Positions 9,140-17,489 of a stretch of DNA of 64,000 bases are shown here, in pieces. The position numbers and the translations under genes are program-made. The stretch lies in the NCBI RefSeq assembly GCF_006345815.1, contig NZ_VCIG01000038.1, positions 558,001 through 622,000 on the forward strand, written 5' to 3'. The notes below the pieces were generated by a model. It had not been told where the DNA came from and did not search any database. It worked only from the letters and a program-made list of their open reading frames with translations. This DNA comes from Ochrobactrum sp. CGA5 (GTDB lineage: Bacteria; Pseudomonadota; Alphaproteobacteria; Rhizobiales; Rhizobiaceae). Position 1 is the stretch's first letter, and each line of letters begins with the position of its first letter.

Positions 9140-9751
9140 ATGTTTTATGAACCAAGGGAAGGGCACTCGCTGCCTCACAATCCGTTCAAAGCAATCGTCG
9201 CCCCACGCCCCGTTGGCTGGATCGGGACGCAATCTAAGGACGGTGCTGTCAATCTCGCACCCTATTCCTTCTTTAATGCGATCTGCGACACACCGCCGAT
9301 GGTGATGTTCTCATCAAGCGGTGTGAAGGACAGCGTTTCATTCATCGAGGAAACCAGCGAATTCACAGCAAGCCTGGTGAGTGATCATTTGAGATCGCAG
9401 ATGAATGCGTCATCCGTCAACGCCCCTCGTGGTACCAGCGAATTTGAGTATGCCGGGCTTACCAGAGCCCCCAGCAGGCTTATCGCAGCACCGCGCGTCA
9501 AGGAAGCCTACGCCGCGCTTGAATGCGTTGCGGTAGAAATCAAACGATTGCAGGACAAGGAAGGCAGGGCCACCGACAATTATATGGTCATTGGCGAAGT
9601 CGTAGGCGTGCATATTGATGAACAGGTCCTGACTGACGGTCTCATCGATATTGCAAAAGCAAGACCGGTCAGCAGGCTGGGCTATATGGATTTCGCAACA
9701 ACGGAAAGCGTCTACCAGATGTTCCGTCCAAAGTGGGAAGACGAGAAATAA
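9140..9751 (+). CDS. Flavin reductase-like domain protein (DIM6/NTAB family)
   Basis: The 203-residue protein has the flavin reductase split-barrel signature: RPVGWIGT near residue 24, NLAPYSFFNAI near 40, and a C-terminal HIDEQVL...RLGYMDFA segment. Members bind FMN and act as reductases or as flavin-transfer partners; the substrate here is unknown. It follows the nitroreductase gene by 40 bp. Its stop codon lies beside a compact hairpin shared with the convergent mazG gene. Confidence 0.85.
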   Translation: MFYEPREGHSLPHNPFKAIVAPRPVGWIGTQSKDGAVNLAPYSFFNAICDTPPMVMFSSSGVKDSVSFIEETSEFTASLVSDHLRSQMNASSVNAPRGTSEFEYAGLTRAPSRLIAAPRVKEAYAALECVAVEIKRLQDKEGRATDNYMVIGEVVGVHIDEQVLTDGLIDIAKARPVSRLGYMDFATTESVYQMFRPKWEDEK

Positions 9752-9752
9752 G

Positions 9753-9775
9753 GGGCCTGATTAGAGGCCCATTTT
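9753..9775 (+). terminator. Convergent terminator overlapping the mazG stop codon
   Basis: GGGCCT and AGGCCC form a 6-bp stem with a 6-nt loop, followed by ATTTTC on the plus strand and CTTATTT on the minus strand. It spans the 9-bp space between the flavin reductase stop and the mazG stop and enters the mazG coding end. Confidence 0.65.
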
Positions 9776-10585
9776 CTTGGCCTGCCCCCAGATGGCTTCC
9801 ATTTCATCGAGGGTCGCGGCGTCAAGATCGCTTCCGGTTTCACCGAGCGTCTTTTCAATGAAATGGAAGCGCCGCTTGAACTTCTCATTGGCGGCGACGA
9901 GCGCCGTTTCCGCATCGATTTCAAGATGGCGGCCAAGATTGACCATGGCAAACAGCAAGTCGCCATATTCCTCTTCGATTTCCGCCCGTTGCTTTGACGC
10001 CATGGCTTCCTTAAGCTCTGTAGTTTCTTCGGCAATTTTATCGAGGATCGGAGCCGCCTCAGACCAGTCAAAGCCGACTTTCGCAGCCTTCTGCTGGAGC
10101 TTCAGCGCACGCAGCAGGGCAGGGAACGCTTGTGGAATATCGTCCAGAAAGCCAATCTTCTCGCTCGTTTCCAGTCCGAGTTTTGAGCGTCGCAAAGCTC
10201 GTTCGGCTTTTTCTTCGGCCTTGATACGGTTCCACGACCCCTTGGCCATGCCGGCACTTCGGGCTTCAGCGTCGCCAAAGACATGTGGATGCCGCCTGAT
10301 CATCTTGTGTGTTATGGCTTCCACGACGTCACCAAATGCAAAGCTTCCCTGCTCTTCGGCCATGCGCGAATGGAACACCACTTGCAACAGCAGATCGCCA
10401 AGTTCTTCGCGCAGATCGTCCATATCGTTACGCTCTATGGCGTCGAGGACTTCATAGGTTTCCTCAAGCGTATAGGGCATGATGGATTCGAAACTCTGCT
10501 CTACATCCCATGGGCAGCCGGTTTCAGGATCACGGAGCGCTGCCATGATTTCCAGAAGACGATCAATATTGCGGGATGGTTTCAT
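9761..10585 (-). CDS. mazG: Nucleoside triphosphate pyrophosphohydrolase MazG
   Basis: MazG hydrolyses NTPs and dNTPs to monophosphates and pyrophosphate, cleaning the nucleotide pool and, in E. coli, lowering ppGpp. The 274-residue protein has two tandem MazG domains. The first (about 20-110) holds LEETYEV and REELGDLLLQVVFHSRMA; the second (about 170-260) holds EETTELKEA and EEEYGDLLFAMVN. Both therefore keep acidic metal-binding residues. I take the second of two adjacent ATGs, which lies 5 nt after GGAG. It is divergent from galE. Confidence 0.94.
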   Translation of the reverse strand: MKPSRNIDRLLEIMAALRDPETGCPWDVEQSFESIMPYTLEETYEVLDAIERNDMDDLREELGDLLLQVVFHSRMAEEQGSFAFGDVVEAITHKMIRRHPHVFGDAEARSAGMAKGSWNRIKAEEKAERALRRSKLGLETSEKIGFLDDIPQAFPALLRALKLQQKAAKVGFDWSEAAPILDKIAEETTELKEAMASKQRAEIEEEYGDLLFAMVNLGRHLEIDAETALVAANEKFKRRFHFIEKTLGETGSDLDAATLDEMEAIWGQAKKMGL

Positions 10586-10726
10586 CATCGCTCCGTCAAA
10601 CTTGCTGATCCACTGCAACCATCCAAGAGAATCGCACCGGATGGCTTGAAGTCTGTTACCGATTTTGCATAGTCAGCCGGGGATCGCACATCGGGGCGGT
10701 ATGTTCAACAAACGGATACATAAACG

Positions 10727-11734
10727 ATGACAATTCTTGTGACTGGCGGCGCGGGCTATATCGGCTCGCACACCTGTGTTCAGCTCATCGAGGCTGGCCA
10801 CGATGTCGTTGTGGTCGACAATTTTGACAACAGCCACCCGGAAGCCCTGCATCGCATTGAAAAGATTGCTGGCCGTGCACCACGCCGTGAAACAGGCGAT
10901 ATACGAGATCGCGCCTTTCTGGAACAGGTGATCAGGCATCACAAATGCACTGCCGTCATTCACTTTGCGGGTCTGAAAGCCGTCGGAGAATCGAGCGAAA
11001 AGCCGATGCTCTATTACGATTGCAACGTGGTTGGCACACTGCGCCTGCTGCAAGCGATGCAAGCCACCGGCGTCAAAACTTTGGTTTTCAGCTCATCGGC
11101 GACGGTTTACGGCGACCCGCAGAAATTGCCGATCACCGAAGACCAGTCGCTAAATGCAACAAATCCCTACGGTCGGACCAAGCTTGTCATTGAAGATATG
11201 CTCCGCGATATCTATAACGGCGACAATAGCTGGAAGATCGCCATCCTTCGTTACTTCAACCCGGTCGGTGCGCATGAGAGCGGCCTGATCGGCGAAGATC
11301 CAAAGGGCATTCCGAATAATCTGATGCCGATTATCGCGCAGGTTGCCACCGGCCGTCGTGAGAAACTGAATGTCTGGGGCAATGACTATCCGACGCCTGA
11401 CGGTACCGGTGTTCGCGACTATATCCACGTAGTAGATCTGGCCGCCGGCCATTTAAAGGCACTCAAGAAGCTTGACGAGCCGCAGTGCTTTTCGGTCAAT
11501 CTTGGCACGGGGCAGGGCTATAGCGTTCTCGATGTGGTCAAGGCATTCGAACATGTTTCGAACCGCGAGATCAAATATGAGATTGCGCCGCGCCGTCCGG
11601 GTGATGTGGCGGAATGCTATGCCGATCCGAGTTTTGCCCGCGACTTCCTTGGCTGGTCGGCCGAGAAGAACCTCCGCGAAATGTGCCAGGATATGTGGCA
11701 TTGGCAGTCGAAAAATCCCAACGGCTATGAGTGA
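10727..11734 (+). CDS. galE: UDP-glucose 4-epimerase
   Basis: GalE interconverts UDP-glucose and UDP-galactose using tightly bound NAD, feeding surface polysaccharide synthesis. The 335-residue protein has the extended-SDR glycine motif GGAGYIGS (residues 6-13), the catalytic SSSATVYG serine/threonine region and the NPYGRTK Tyr-Lys pair. The C-terminal substrate domain includes YAD and the LGW segment typical of the family. It stands alone, divergent from mazG and 178 bp ahead of a transporter gene. A hairpin at 11801-11827 may separate them. Confidence 0.96.
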   Translation: MTILVTGGAGYIGSHTCVQLIEAGHDVVVVDNFDNSHPEALHRIEKIAGRAPRRETGDIRDRAFLEQVIRHHKCTAVIHFAGLKAVGESSEKPMLYYDCNVVGTLRLLQAMQATGVKTLVFSSSATVYGDPQKLPITEDQSLNATNPYGRTKLVIEDMLRDIYNGDNSWKIAILRYFNPVGAHESGLIGEDPKGIPNNLMPIIAQVATGRREKLNVWGNDYPTPDGTGVRDYIHVVDLAAGHLKALKKLDEPQCFSVNLGTGQGYSVLDVVKAFEHVSNREIKYEIAPRRPGDVAECYADPSFARDFLGWSAEKNLREMCQDMWHWQSKNPNGYE

Positions 11735-11800
11735 ATTCAATTGAGCTGAAACGGCTTAATGTTCGAGGTCTCATCTCGAAAGTGTGAGCCTTCTTCCGAT

Positions 11801-11830
11801 CTTGGGAGGATTGCAACGCCTCCCGAGAGG
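11801..11830 (+). terminator. Possible terminator after galE
   Basis: CTTGGGAGG pairs with CCTCCCGAG (9 bp, one wobble, 9-nt loop), followed by a weak AGGTTTA tail. Confidence 0.4.
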
Positions 11831-11912
11831 TTTATGAACAGACGTGGGCTTGGTAGCCCTATGATTAAAGCGGTCGCCGCGTTCCGCAATGCCAGCAAGA
11901 TTGGACGACACG

Positions 11913-12899
11913 ATGCGTTTTCTGCCTGACAAATTCACCAGCATGCTGATCGTGACGATCCTGATTTCGTCCGTTATCCCCGTACACGGTGAATTTGCAG
12001 AATGGTTTGCACTGGCGACGAAATTCGCGGTCGGGCTGTTGTTCTTCCTGCATGGTGCCCGTCTCTCGCGCGAAGCTGTGGTTGCTGGCATAACGCACTG
12101 GAGACTGCATCTGGCGGTTCTTTCGTCAACGTTCATTCTATTTCCTATCCTCGGTCTGGCCACAGGCTGGAGCATTCCAGGATTGTCACAGTCGGCTTTC
12201 TACACGGGCATCCTCTTTCTCTGTGTTCTACCTTCGACGGTCCAGTCGTCCATCGCCTTCACGTCAATTGCTGGCGGAAACGTCTCAGCCGCAATCGTAT
12301 CGGCGTCGGCATCGAATATTTTAGGCATGTTTCTTACCCCGCTTCTGGTCGGCCTCTTATTCGCTGTCAAAGGCGGTGGCGGAATTTCGATCGACGCATT
12401 GGAATCCATCCTGTTGCAACTGCTCGCACCATTCGTGCTCGGACAGATTCTGCAGCCATGGATCGGCAATTTCATGCGCCGCCACAACAAGGCACTCGGT
12501 TTTGTTGATCGCGGCTCGATCTTGATGGTGGTTTACCTTGCCTTCAGCGAAGCCGTGGTCGAAGGCCTTTGGCGCACCGTTTCATGGAAGGATCTCGGCA
12601 TGATGGTCGGCGTGAACATCGTTTTGCTGATCGTCGTGCTGCTCGTCACCTGGTATGGCAGCAAATGGCTCGGATTCAACCTTCCAGACCGCATCACAAT
12701 AATGTTCTGCGGGTCAAAGAAAAGCCTTGCAAGCGGGGCACCTATGGCCAGCGCTATTTTCGCCGGCGCAAATGTCGGCAGCATCGTTTTGCCCTTGATG
12801 CTCTTTCATCAGATTCAACTTATGGCCTGCGCTGTGATTGCGCGAAAGCTTGCGGACCATAAGGAACATGACAAGCGAGTGACGGCTGCTGCGGGGTAG
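11913..12899 (+). CDS. Bile acid:sodium symporter family membrane protein (SBF-like, YfeH/RCH1 type)
   Basis: The 328-residue protein is almost entirely hydrophobic, with about nine or ten membrane helices and the pattern of the SBF-like branch. Recognisable blocks are LLFFLHGARLSREAV near residue 45, LPSTVQSSIAFTSIAGGN near 110, and the GSKKSLASGAPMA segment near 265. Members move organic anions, or in fungi modulate calcium; the substrate here is unknown. Start choice is open: an ATG 8 codons upstream (11889) is possible, but the one used has GGA about 7 nt before it. It converges on the outer-membrane-type gene, with only 10 bp between stops. Confidence 0.88.
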   Translation: MRFLPDKFTSMLIVTILISSVIPVHGEFAEWFALATKFAVGLLFFLHGARLSREAVVAGITHWRLHLAVLSSTFILFPILGLATGWSIPGLSQSAFYTGILFLCVLPSTVQSSIAFTSIAGGNVSAAIVSASASNILGMFLTPLLVGLLFAVKGGGGISIDALESILLQLLAPFVLGQILQPWIGNFMRRHNKALGFVDRGSILMVVYLAFSEAVVEGLWRTVSWKDLGMMVGVNIVLLIVVLLVTWYGSKWLGFNLPDRITIMFCGSKKSLASGAPMASAIFAGANVGSIVLPLMLFHQIQLMACAVIARKLADHKEHDKRVTAAAG

Positions 12900-12909
12900 G
12901 GGCGTTCTC

Positions 12910-13710
12910 CTACATTTTCGGAAATAGAAACGTCGTTACGAAGCGGGCACCCCATTTGGGCCCGTCCGATGGTGCCTCCGCATAATACCGCGCCGACACG
13001 CCTATGCTGACCCGTTGTTCTCCAAACTTGAAGACCTTCGATATGCCTGCGTTGATTGGCACGGTCCATTGCTCTGAAGTCCAGTCATAGGATGTTTCCG
13101 ACGACAGATTCAACGCTGTCGTATCGGGAAATGTATAGGTGAGAAACGGCTGGATAAAGCTCTGACTGACAGACTCGCGATCACTGTGCCCGGCGTAGGA
13201 CCATACATGATTGGCCAGTGCGCCATATGTCCAGCCGCCATGCTGTTTGAGGATGACGCCTGTAGGGCCTGCTCCCCATTTTCCGGTACCAAGCTCGCTA
13301 TTGGTAGCGGTGGGCCAGAGAAACACTGGACCGACGCCCCAGGTTACACCGTCTACCGATTGAGTTGGCGAAAGAAAGAAACTCTGTTCTGTGTCACTCA
13401 AACCAAAACGACTGTCGAAACCGGCAGCGGGTGCCTGCTGATAGACGACTGGAACAATTGTGCGAACAATAAGGTTCCAGTCTTCATTCAGCGAAAACGG
13501 AATAACCGGCTGAATATTGAGTGTGTAGCGGTGAGCGTTCTTGGGGCCAAAACAACAGTCGTAATTTTGCTGTAAAGGAACACTGATGAGGCTCGAGATG
13601 GGATTTGCAAGTTTCTTGGCCAGTTCTTGTTCAGCATCGGCTCGAGCAAAATTGACGCTATAGGTAGAAATTATCAAAAATATGAATAACTTCCAAGTTG
13701 AAAATCGCAC
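12910..13710 (-). CDS. Predicted outer-membrane beta-barrel protein (phenol-degradation MetA-like family)
   Basis: The 266-residue protein starts with a signal peptide (residues 1-24, cleavage near FARA). A helical segment follows, then alternating beta-strands such as YTLNIQPVIPFSL, WNLIVRTIVPVVYQ and QRVSIGVSARYYAEA, each rich in aromatic residues at the ends. This pattern and the GVGPVFLWPT block match barrel proteins of the MetA-pathway type, often annotated as transporters. The C-terminus (FLFPKM) is not the usual terminal phenylalanine. Upstream DNA is markedly AT-rich. Function is not known; the barrel assignment is from sequence pattern. Confidence 0.75.
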   Translation of the reverse strand: MRFSTWKLFIFLIISTYSVNFARADAEQELAKKLANPISSLISVPLQQNYDCCFGPKNAHRYTLNIQPVIPFSLNEDWNLIVRTIVPVVYQQAPAAGFDSRFGLSDTEQSFFLSPTQSVDGVTWGVGPVFLWPTATNSELGTGKWGAGPTGVILKQHGGWTYGALANHVWSYAGHSDRESVSQSFIQPFLTYTFPDTTALNLSSETSYDWTSEQWTVPINAGISKVFKFGEQRVSIGVSARYYAEAPSDGPKWGARFVTTFLFPKM

Positions 13711-13782
13711 CTTAACCTCATCAAATCGAAATGATAAACGAAAACTAAAGACCGTGAAGCACTTCAGATGCTATCATCGAAC

Positions 13783-13797
13783 TTATATAGTTCCATA
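13783..13797 (-). promoter_or_regulatory. 15-bp element shared with the dksA upstream region
   Basis: TATGGAACTATATAA (minus strand) occurs 73 bp upstream of the outer-membrane-type gene and again at 46662-46676 upstream of dksA. It may be a promoter -10 region; this is inference from position only. Confidence 0.35.
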
Positions 13798-14037
13798 TAA
13801 TAACTCTATAAATGGAAGTTATAAACAATATTAGAAGTATTTATTTTATTGAATACGGATGAAAGTACCTTCACATGGCGCTTGCGAGAGCAATTGGATC
13901 GGCGTAGGAGGACGGGCAGGGGCCGGTTCCGTGATTACAGGATTCCGCTTTCGGATCGAAATATGTTCTAGCGAAATCGCGCATTTGTTGCGCTATCCTT
14001 GACAAAAACCAACGCAAGGCAAGGAAGGCAGAAATCA

Positions 14038-14868
14038 ATGGCAAAGAATGATGCCCAGGCTTTCGATCAGGACGCGCTTGCAGAAGCCTATAATCGGGCG
14101 CTCGCACTGGAAAAAGCCGGCGATTTCGACGCTGCTGCCAAGGCCTATGAAGACGTTCTGAAGATCGACCCCGAGGACCATGGCGGCGCTGCCGTACGGC
14201 TTGCGAGCATGGGACGTGGTGCTGTGCCGCTGAAGGCGCCGGATGCCTATGTCTCGACGCTTTTCGATCAGCATGCCGAAATGTTCGATACGATCCTTGT
14301 GGACCAACTCGGATATGACGTTCCGCTTCAACTGCGGGAAATTCTCCTCGACATGGACGACGAATTTTTCGCTGAACGCATGCTTGATCTGGGCTGTGGC
14401 ACTGGTTTGTCTGCCGACGCGCTCGATGACATGGCCGGACATAAGACCGGCGTCGATATCTCCGAGAACATGATCGAAGTCGCTTATGAGAAAGGTGATT
14501 ATCAGGCGTTATTTGTCGGCGAAGCTGTCCGCTTTCTCGAAACGACGGGCGAACCGCAATGGGATCTGATCGTTGCCACCGATGTTCTGCCTTACATGGG
14601 TGAGCTGGACAAATTCTTCGCAGGTGTAGCCGCGCATCTTTCATCAGGCGGACATTTCGGATTTTCCAGCGAAACGCTAGACGATACACGGCTTGCCGGG
14701 CGCGCATTCATGGTTGGAGACTATCAACGCTTTGCCCACGCACAATCCTATGTGCGTGCAATGCTTGACAAGCATGGAATGGGCTGTGTGCGTTGCGAGG
14801 ACATCGTCGTACGCAGCGAACAAGGAGCACCCGTTCCAGGCCATCTCTATGTCGCGCGGCGTCGCTAG
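14038..14868 (+). CDS. TPR-containing class I SAM-dependent methyltransferase
   Basis: The 276-residue protein joins an N-terminal tetratricopeptide-like pair of helices (about 8-45, AEAYNRALALEKAGDFDAA) to a methyltransferase domain. The SAM-binding motif LDLGCGTGLSA is near residue 117, followed by GVDISENMI and a DLIVATDVLPYMG motif II/III. Substrate is unknown; the TPR helices suggest a protein partner. I use the ATG at 14038 because AAGGAAGG precedes it by 9 nt; an earlier ATG at 13999 lacks this. It stands alone between AT-rich and unexplained intergenic stretches. Confidence 0.85.
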   Translation: MAKNDAQAFDQDALAEAYNRALALEKAGDFDAAAKAYEDVLKIDPEDHGGAAVRLASMGRGAVPLKAPDAYVSTLFDQHAEMFDTILVDQLGYDVPLQLREILLDMDDEFFAERMLDLGCGTGLSADALDDMAGHKTGVDISENMIEVAYEKGDYQALFVGEAVRFLETTGEPQWDLIVATDVLPYMGELDKFFAGVAAHLSSGGHFGFSSETLDDTRLAGRAFMVGDYQRFAHAQSYVRAMLDKHGMGCVRCEDIVVRSEQGAPVPGHLYVARRR

Positions 14869-15225
14869 TATTCTAGCCCACATGGAGCCATACAAAGCTC
14901 ATCAGCTATTGATATATATGGCTTCAACCCCGCCTGTGGTCGCACGAGTAAGTTCCATAATCTATCTTATGTGATCACCAGGTGTCGTTGATTTCGATCA
15001 TTTCGAAGAATCGCCGGACGTGGGAAACACGCCACGTATCACAGTAATCTGTATTGGCATCTACGACCAAAGCATGCGTGTACTGTCGATCCGTATAAGC
15101 TATTACCCGGGCGGCGCCGCCTTTCGCAAATGTCGGTAGCGGTCTCTTGTTTTCGAGACAATGGGCGCCATTTCCGGCTCACACCCGAATGAGCTGCCCG
15201 GATGGGAAGGAAGGTAGATTTAAAG
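14869..15225. other. Intergenic stretch without a recognised gene
   Basis: In these 357 bp I find no convincing ORF or RNA gene. Visible structure is the palindrome GGCGGCGCCGCC followed by TTT near 15112 and a 5-bp hairpin GTCTC/GAGAC near 15150. It presumably holds the CoA-transferase promoter. Confidence 0.4.
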
Positions 15226-16716
15226 ATGTTGGATGCGCGCATTCGAAACACTTCGCTTCGAGACAAGATCATTACCGCGGAACAAGCCGCGAACCTTATC
15301 CAGGATGGCATGATCGTCGGCATGAGTGGATTTACCCGGGCTGGCGACGCCAAGGCCGTGCCGGTTGCCATGGCTGCTCGTGCCGCAATTGATCCCTTCA
15401 AAATCACGCTGATCACCGGAGCGTCGCTTGGTCACGACGTCGACAAGCTTCTCACCGAAGCCCATGTGCTCTCACGGCGCATGCCATTCCAAGTCGACAG
15501 AACTCTGCGTGCCGCCATCAATCGCGGCGAAGTGATGTTCATCGACCAACATCTTTCCGAAACTGTTGAACAATTGCGCTCAAACCAGATCGGCCCGATT
15601 GATTGTGCTATAGTTGAGGCTCTCGCCATAACCGAAAGCGGAGGGATCATTCCCACGACATCGATCGGTAACTCAGCAAGTTTTGCCATTCTGGCCGAAA
15701 AGGTGATTGTAGAACTGAATCTCAATCAGCCGATGGCGCTCGAAGGTCTGCACGACGTCTATATTCCGACAAAGCGCCCTTCCCGCGATCCGATACCGGT
15801 CACTGCATGCGACAGCCGTGTCGGCCTGCCATATATTCCTATACCGCCGGAAAAGATCGCAGGAATCGTTATCACGCAGGAAAATGATAGTGCATCGACC
15901 GTGGAACCGGCAGACGGCGAAACGATTGCTATTGCTGGCCATCTGATCGACTTTCTGATGCAGGAAGTTGGCGCGGGACGCCTCGACCTGACGCTCAATC
16001 CGCTTCAGGCTGGTATTGGTACTATTGCAAATGCCGTGTTGAACGGCTTTGTTGACAGCCCATTCCATAATCTGCGCATGTATAGCGAAGTGTTGCAGGA
16101 CAGCACTTTCGATCTCTTCGATGCTGGAAAGCTGGATTTTGCTTCCGGATCCTCGATCACGCTCAGCCCAGCGTGCGGAGAGCGTGTCTTCAATAATATC
16201 AACCGTTACCGGGAAAAGCTGATTCTGCGCCCGCAGGAGATCAGCAATCACCCGGAAGTCATCCGGCGCCTTGGCATTATCGGCATCAATACCGCACTGG
16301 AATTCGACATTTACGGCAATGTGAACTCCACACATGTCGACGGAACACATATGATGAACGGGATTGGCGGTTCTGGCGACTTTGCTCGCAACGCCTTCAT
16401 CTCAATTTTCGTCACGAAATCCGAAGCAAAGAACGGTGCCATATCCTCTGTTGTTCCGATGGTCACACATGTCGACCACACGGAACACGACGTGGACATT
16501 GTGGTGACGGAACAGGGGCTCGCCGATCTGCGTGGCCTCGCCCCACGCGAACGCGCACGTGTTATCATTGATAATTGCGCCCACCCCGATTATCGCCCAC
16601 AGCTCAACGATTATTTTAACCGCGCGAGCGCGCGTGGCGGACACACACCCCATCTGATTGAAGAGGCTTTCAGTTGGCATCAGCGCCGTCGTGAAACGGG
16701 CAGCATGCGCATCTGA
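15226..16716 (+). CDS. Acetyl-CoA hydrolase/transferase family protein (succinate:CoA transferase type)
   Basis: The 496-residue protein belongs to the class I CoA-transferases that move CoA between acetate, propionate and succinate through a glutamyl-CoA thioester. The GIGTIANAVLNG loop, the MYSEVLQD segment carrying the candidate catalytic glutamate, and the GGSGDFARNA motif near residue 390 are intact. The TVEPADGETIAIAGHLIDFL block is typical of the SCACT/Ach1 branch. Which acid pair is used cannot be told from sequence. The ATG at 15226 is preceded by AAGGAAGG about 11 nt upstream; an ATG 8 codons earlier is possible. It stands alone. Confidence 0.92.
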   Translation: MLDARIRNTSLRDKIITAEQAANLIQDGMIVGMSGFTRAGDAKAVPVAMAARAAIDPFKITLITGASLGHDVDKLLTEAHVLSRRMPFQVDRTLRAAINRGEVMFIDQHLSETVEQLRSNQIGPIDCAIVEALAITESGGIIPTTSIGNSASFAILAEKVIVELNLNQPMALEGLHDVYIPTKRPSRDPIPVTACDSRVGLPYIPIPPEKIAGIVITQENDSASTVEPADGETIAIAGHLIDFLMQEVGAGRLDLTLNPLQAGIGTIANAVLNGFVDSPFHNLRMYSEVLQDSTFDLFDAGKLDFASGSSITLSPACGERVFNNINRYREKLILRPQEISNHPEVIRRLGIIGINTALEFDIYGNVNSTHVDGTHMMNGIGGSGDFARNAFISIFVTKSEAKNGAISSVVPMVTHVDHTEHDVDIVVTEQGLADLRGLAPRERARVIIDNCAHPDYRPQLNDYFNRASARGGHTPHLIEEAFSWHQRRRETGSMRI

Positions 16717-16776
16717 TTATCTTGAAAGTCTGACGCTGTTTGGCGCCAGCTTTGTTTAAGTCATCACTTACAAAGT

Positions 16777-16801
16777 GGAACCTTCTTTTCATTGGAACGT
16801 T
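16777..16801 (+). promoter_or_regulatory. EcfG (general stress sigma factor) promoter
   Basis: The sequence is GGAAC, then exactly 16 nt, then CGTT, a full match to the consensus GGAAC-N16/17-CGTT of alphaproteobacterial EcfG-type sigma factors. It lies 152 bp upstream of the small membrane protein start, ahead of two leader hairpins. Confidence 0.75.
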
Positions 16802-16803
16802 AA

Positions 16804-16862
16804 CCGGCACATCGCTTTTGGATTGGAGACGATGTGCCGGCTACAAGAGCTTTGCTCTTTCT
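16804..16862 (+). promoter_or_regulatory. Two tandem hairpins in the leader of the small membrane protein gene
   Basis: CCGGCACATCG (16804-16814) pairs perfectly with CGATGTGCCGG (16830-16840). Right after it AAGAGC/GCTCTT forms a second short hairpin followed by TTTCTT. Both begin just after the EcfG promoter, so they lie at the 5' end of the transcript. They could be a leader regulator or an early terminator. Confidence 0.5.
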
Positions 16863-16953
16863 TCCGGTTCTAACAGGCTCAATCAGACAGCACAGAGGAA
16901 CTGTTGTCTGATGAGCAATGCAACCCCAAGTTCCGGGAAGGATCAGACCGTCT

Positions 16954-17115
16954 ATGTCCATCCTCATCAGCCTTCTGATAACAATTCTTGTAATCTTCCT
17001 CGTACTCTATCTCATCAACATGCTACCGTTGGATGCCAAGGTCAAACAGATCGCTCAAGTTATCGTGATCATCATCGGCATCATTTCACTTCTGAAATAT
17101 CTGGCGGTCTTCTGA
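16954..17115 (+). CDS. Small membrane protein (Thivi_2564-like family)
   Basis: The 53-residue protein consists of two hydrophobic helices (about 3-22 and 33-50) joined by a short polar turn (LPLDAKVKQ). The layout resembles the small Thivi_2564-type membrane proteins, whose function is not known. The ATG at 16954 follows GGGAAGG by about 11 nt. An in-frame ATG 12 codons earlier would add a polar extension and is less likely. Expression is probably part of the general stress response, given the EcfG promoter upstream. A strong hairpin follows. Confidence 0.75.
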   Translation: MSILISLLITILVIFLVLYLINMLPLDAKVKQIAQVIVIIIGIISLLKYLAVF

Positions 17116-17150
17116 TTCAAGCCATCAGGAACCATAGTAACAGCTATAAT

Positions 17151-17191
17151 CCCGGAGTATCATGACGCCCCTCGCTACTCCGGGAGCTTTT
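17151..17191 (+). terminator. Terminator after the small membrane protein gene
   Basis: CCCGGAGTA pairs with TACTCCGGG (9 bp, 16-nt loop), followed by AGCTTTTA. Confidence 0.7.
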
Positions 17192-17489
17192 ACAACGCCA
17201 TGCAGAAGCCGCCCCTTGCATATATTAGCTAGTCGCCATTTATATCTTATGGCGACAGTTCTTTTAAATATAGTTGTGCTTAATTACATTTCCTCGTAAC
17301 ATAGTATCATCATGCTACCTATGATTGTGTCATTAATGGCACTAATAAACACAAAATTGTAGGAAACTCATGATGGTGGCTTTCCCCTCTCAGGCGTTCC
17401 TTTTATAAGGCCCGCAAAATATAGCCCGTTCATTTAGGGTTCAGGCGGGGTCGTTAATCATCCTCACTCAGGGTTGGGAGTGCCGGGGA
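17192..17489. other. AT-rich intergenic region upstream of the diguanylate cyclase gene
   Basis: No ORF is supported in this stretch. It contains one clear inverted repeat, GTCGCCAT/ATGGCGAC (17232-17256, 9-nt loop), followed by a T-rich tail, and otherwise presumably the promoter of the next gene. Confidence 0.45.

Noticed and set aside
13711..14037. AT-rich stretch as a sign of horizontal transfer
   Set aside because: The neighbouring genes look native and no mobile-element features are present; it is more likely promoter DNA.
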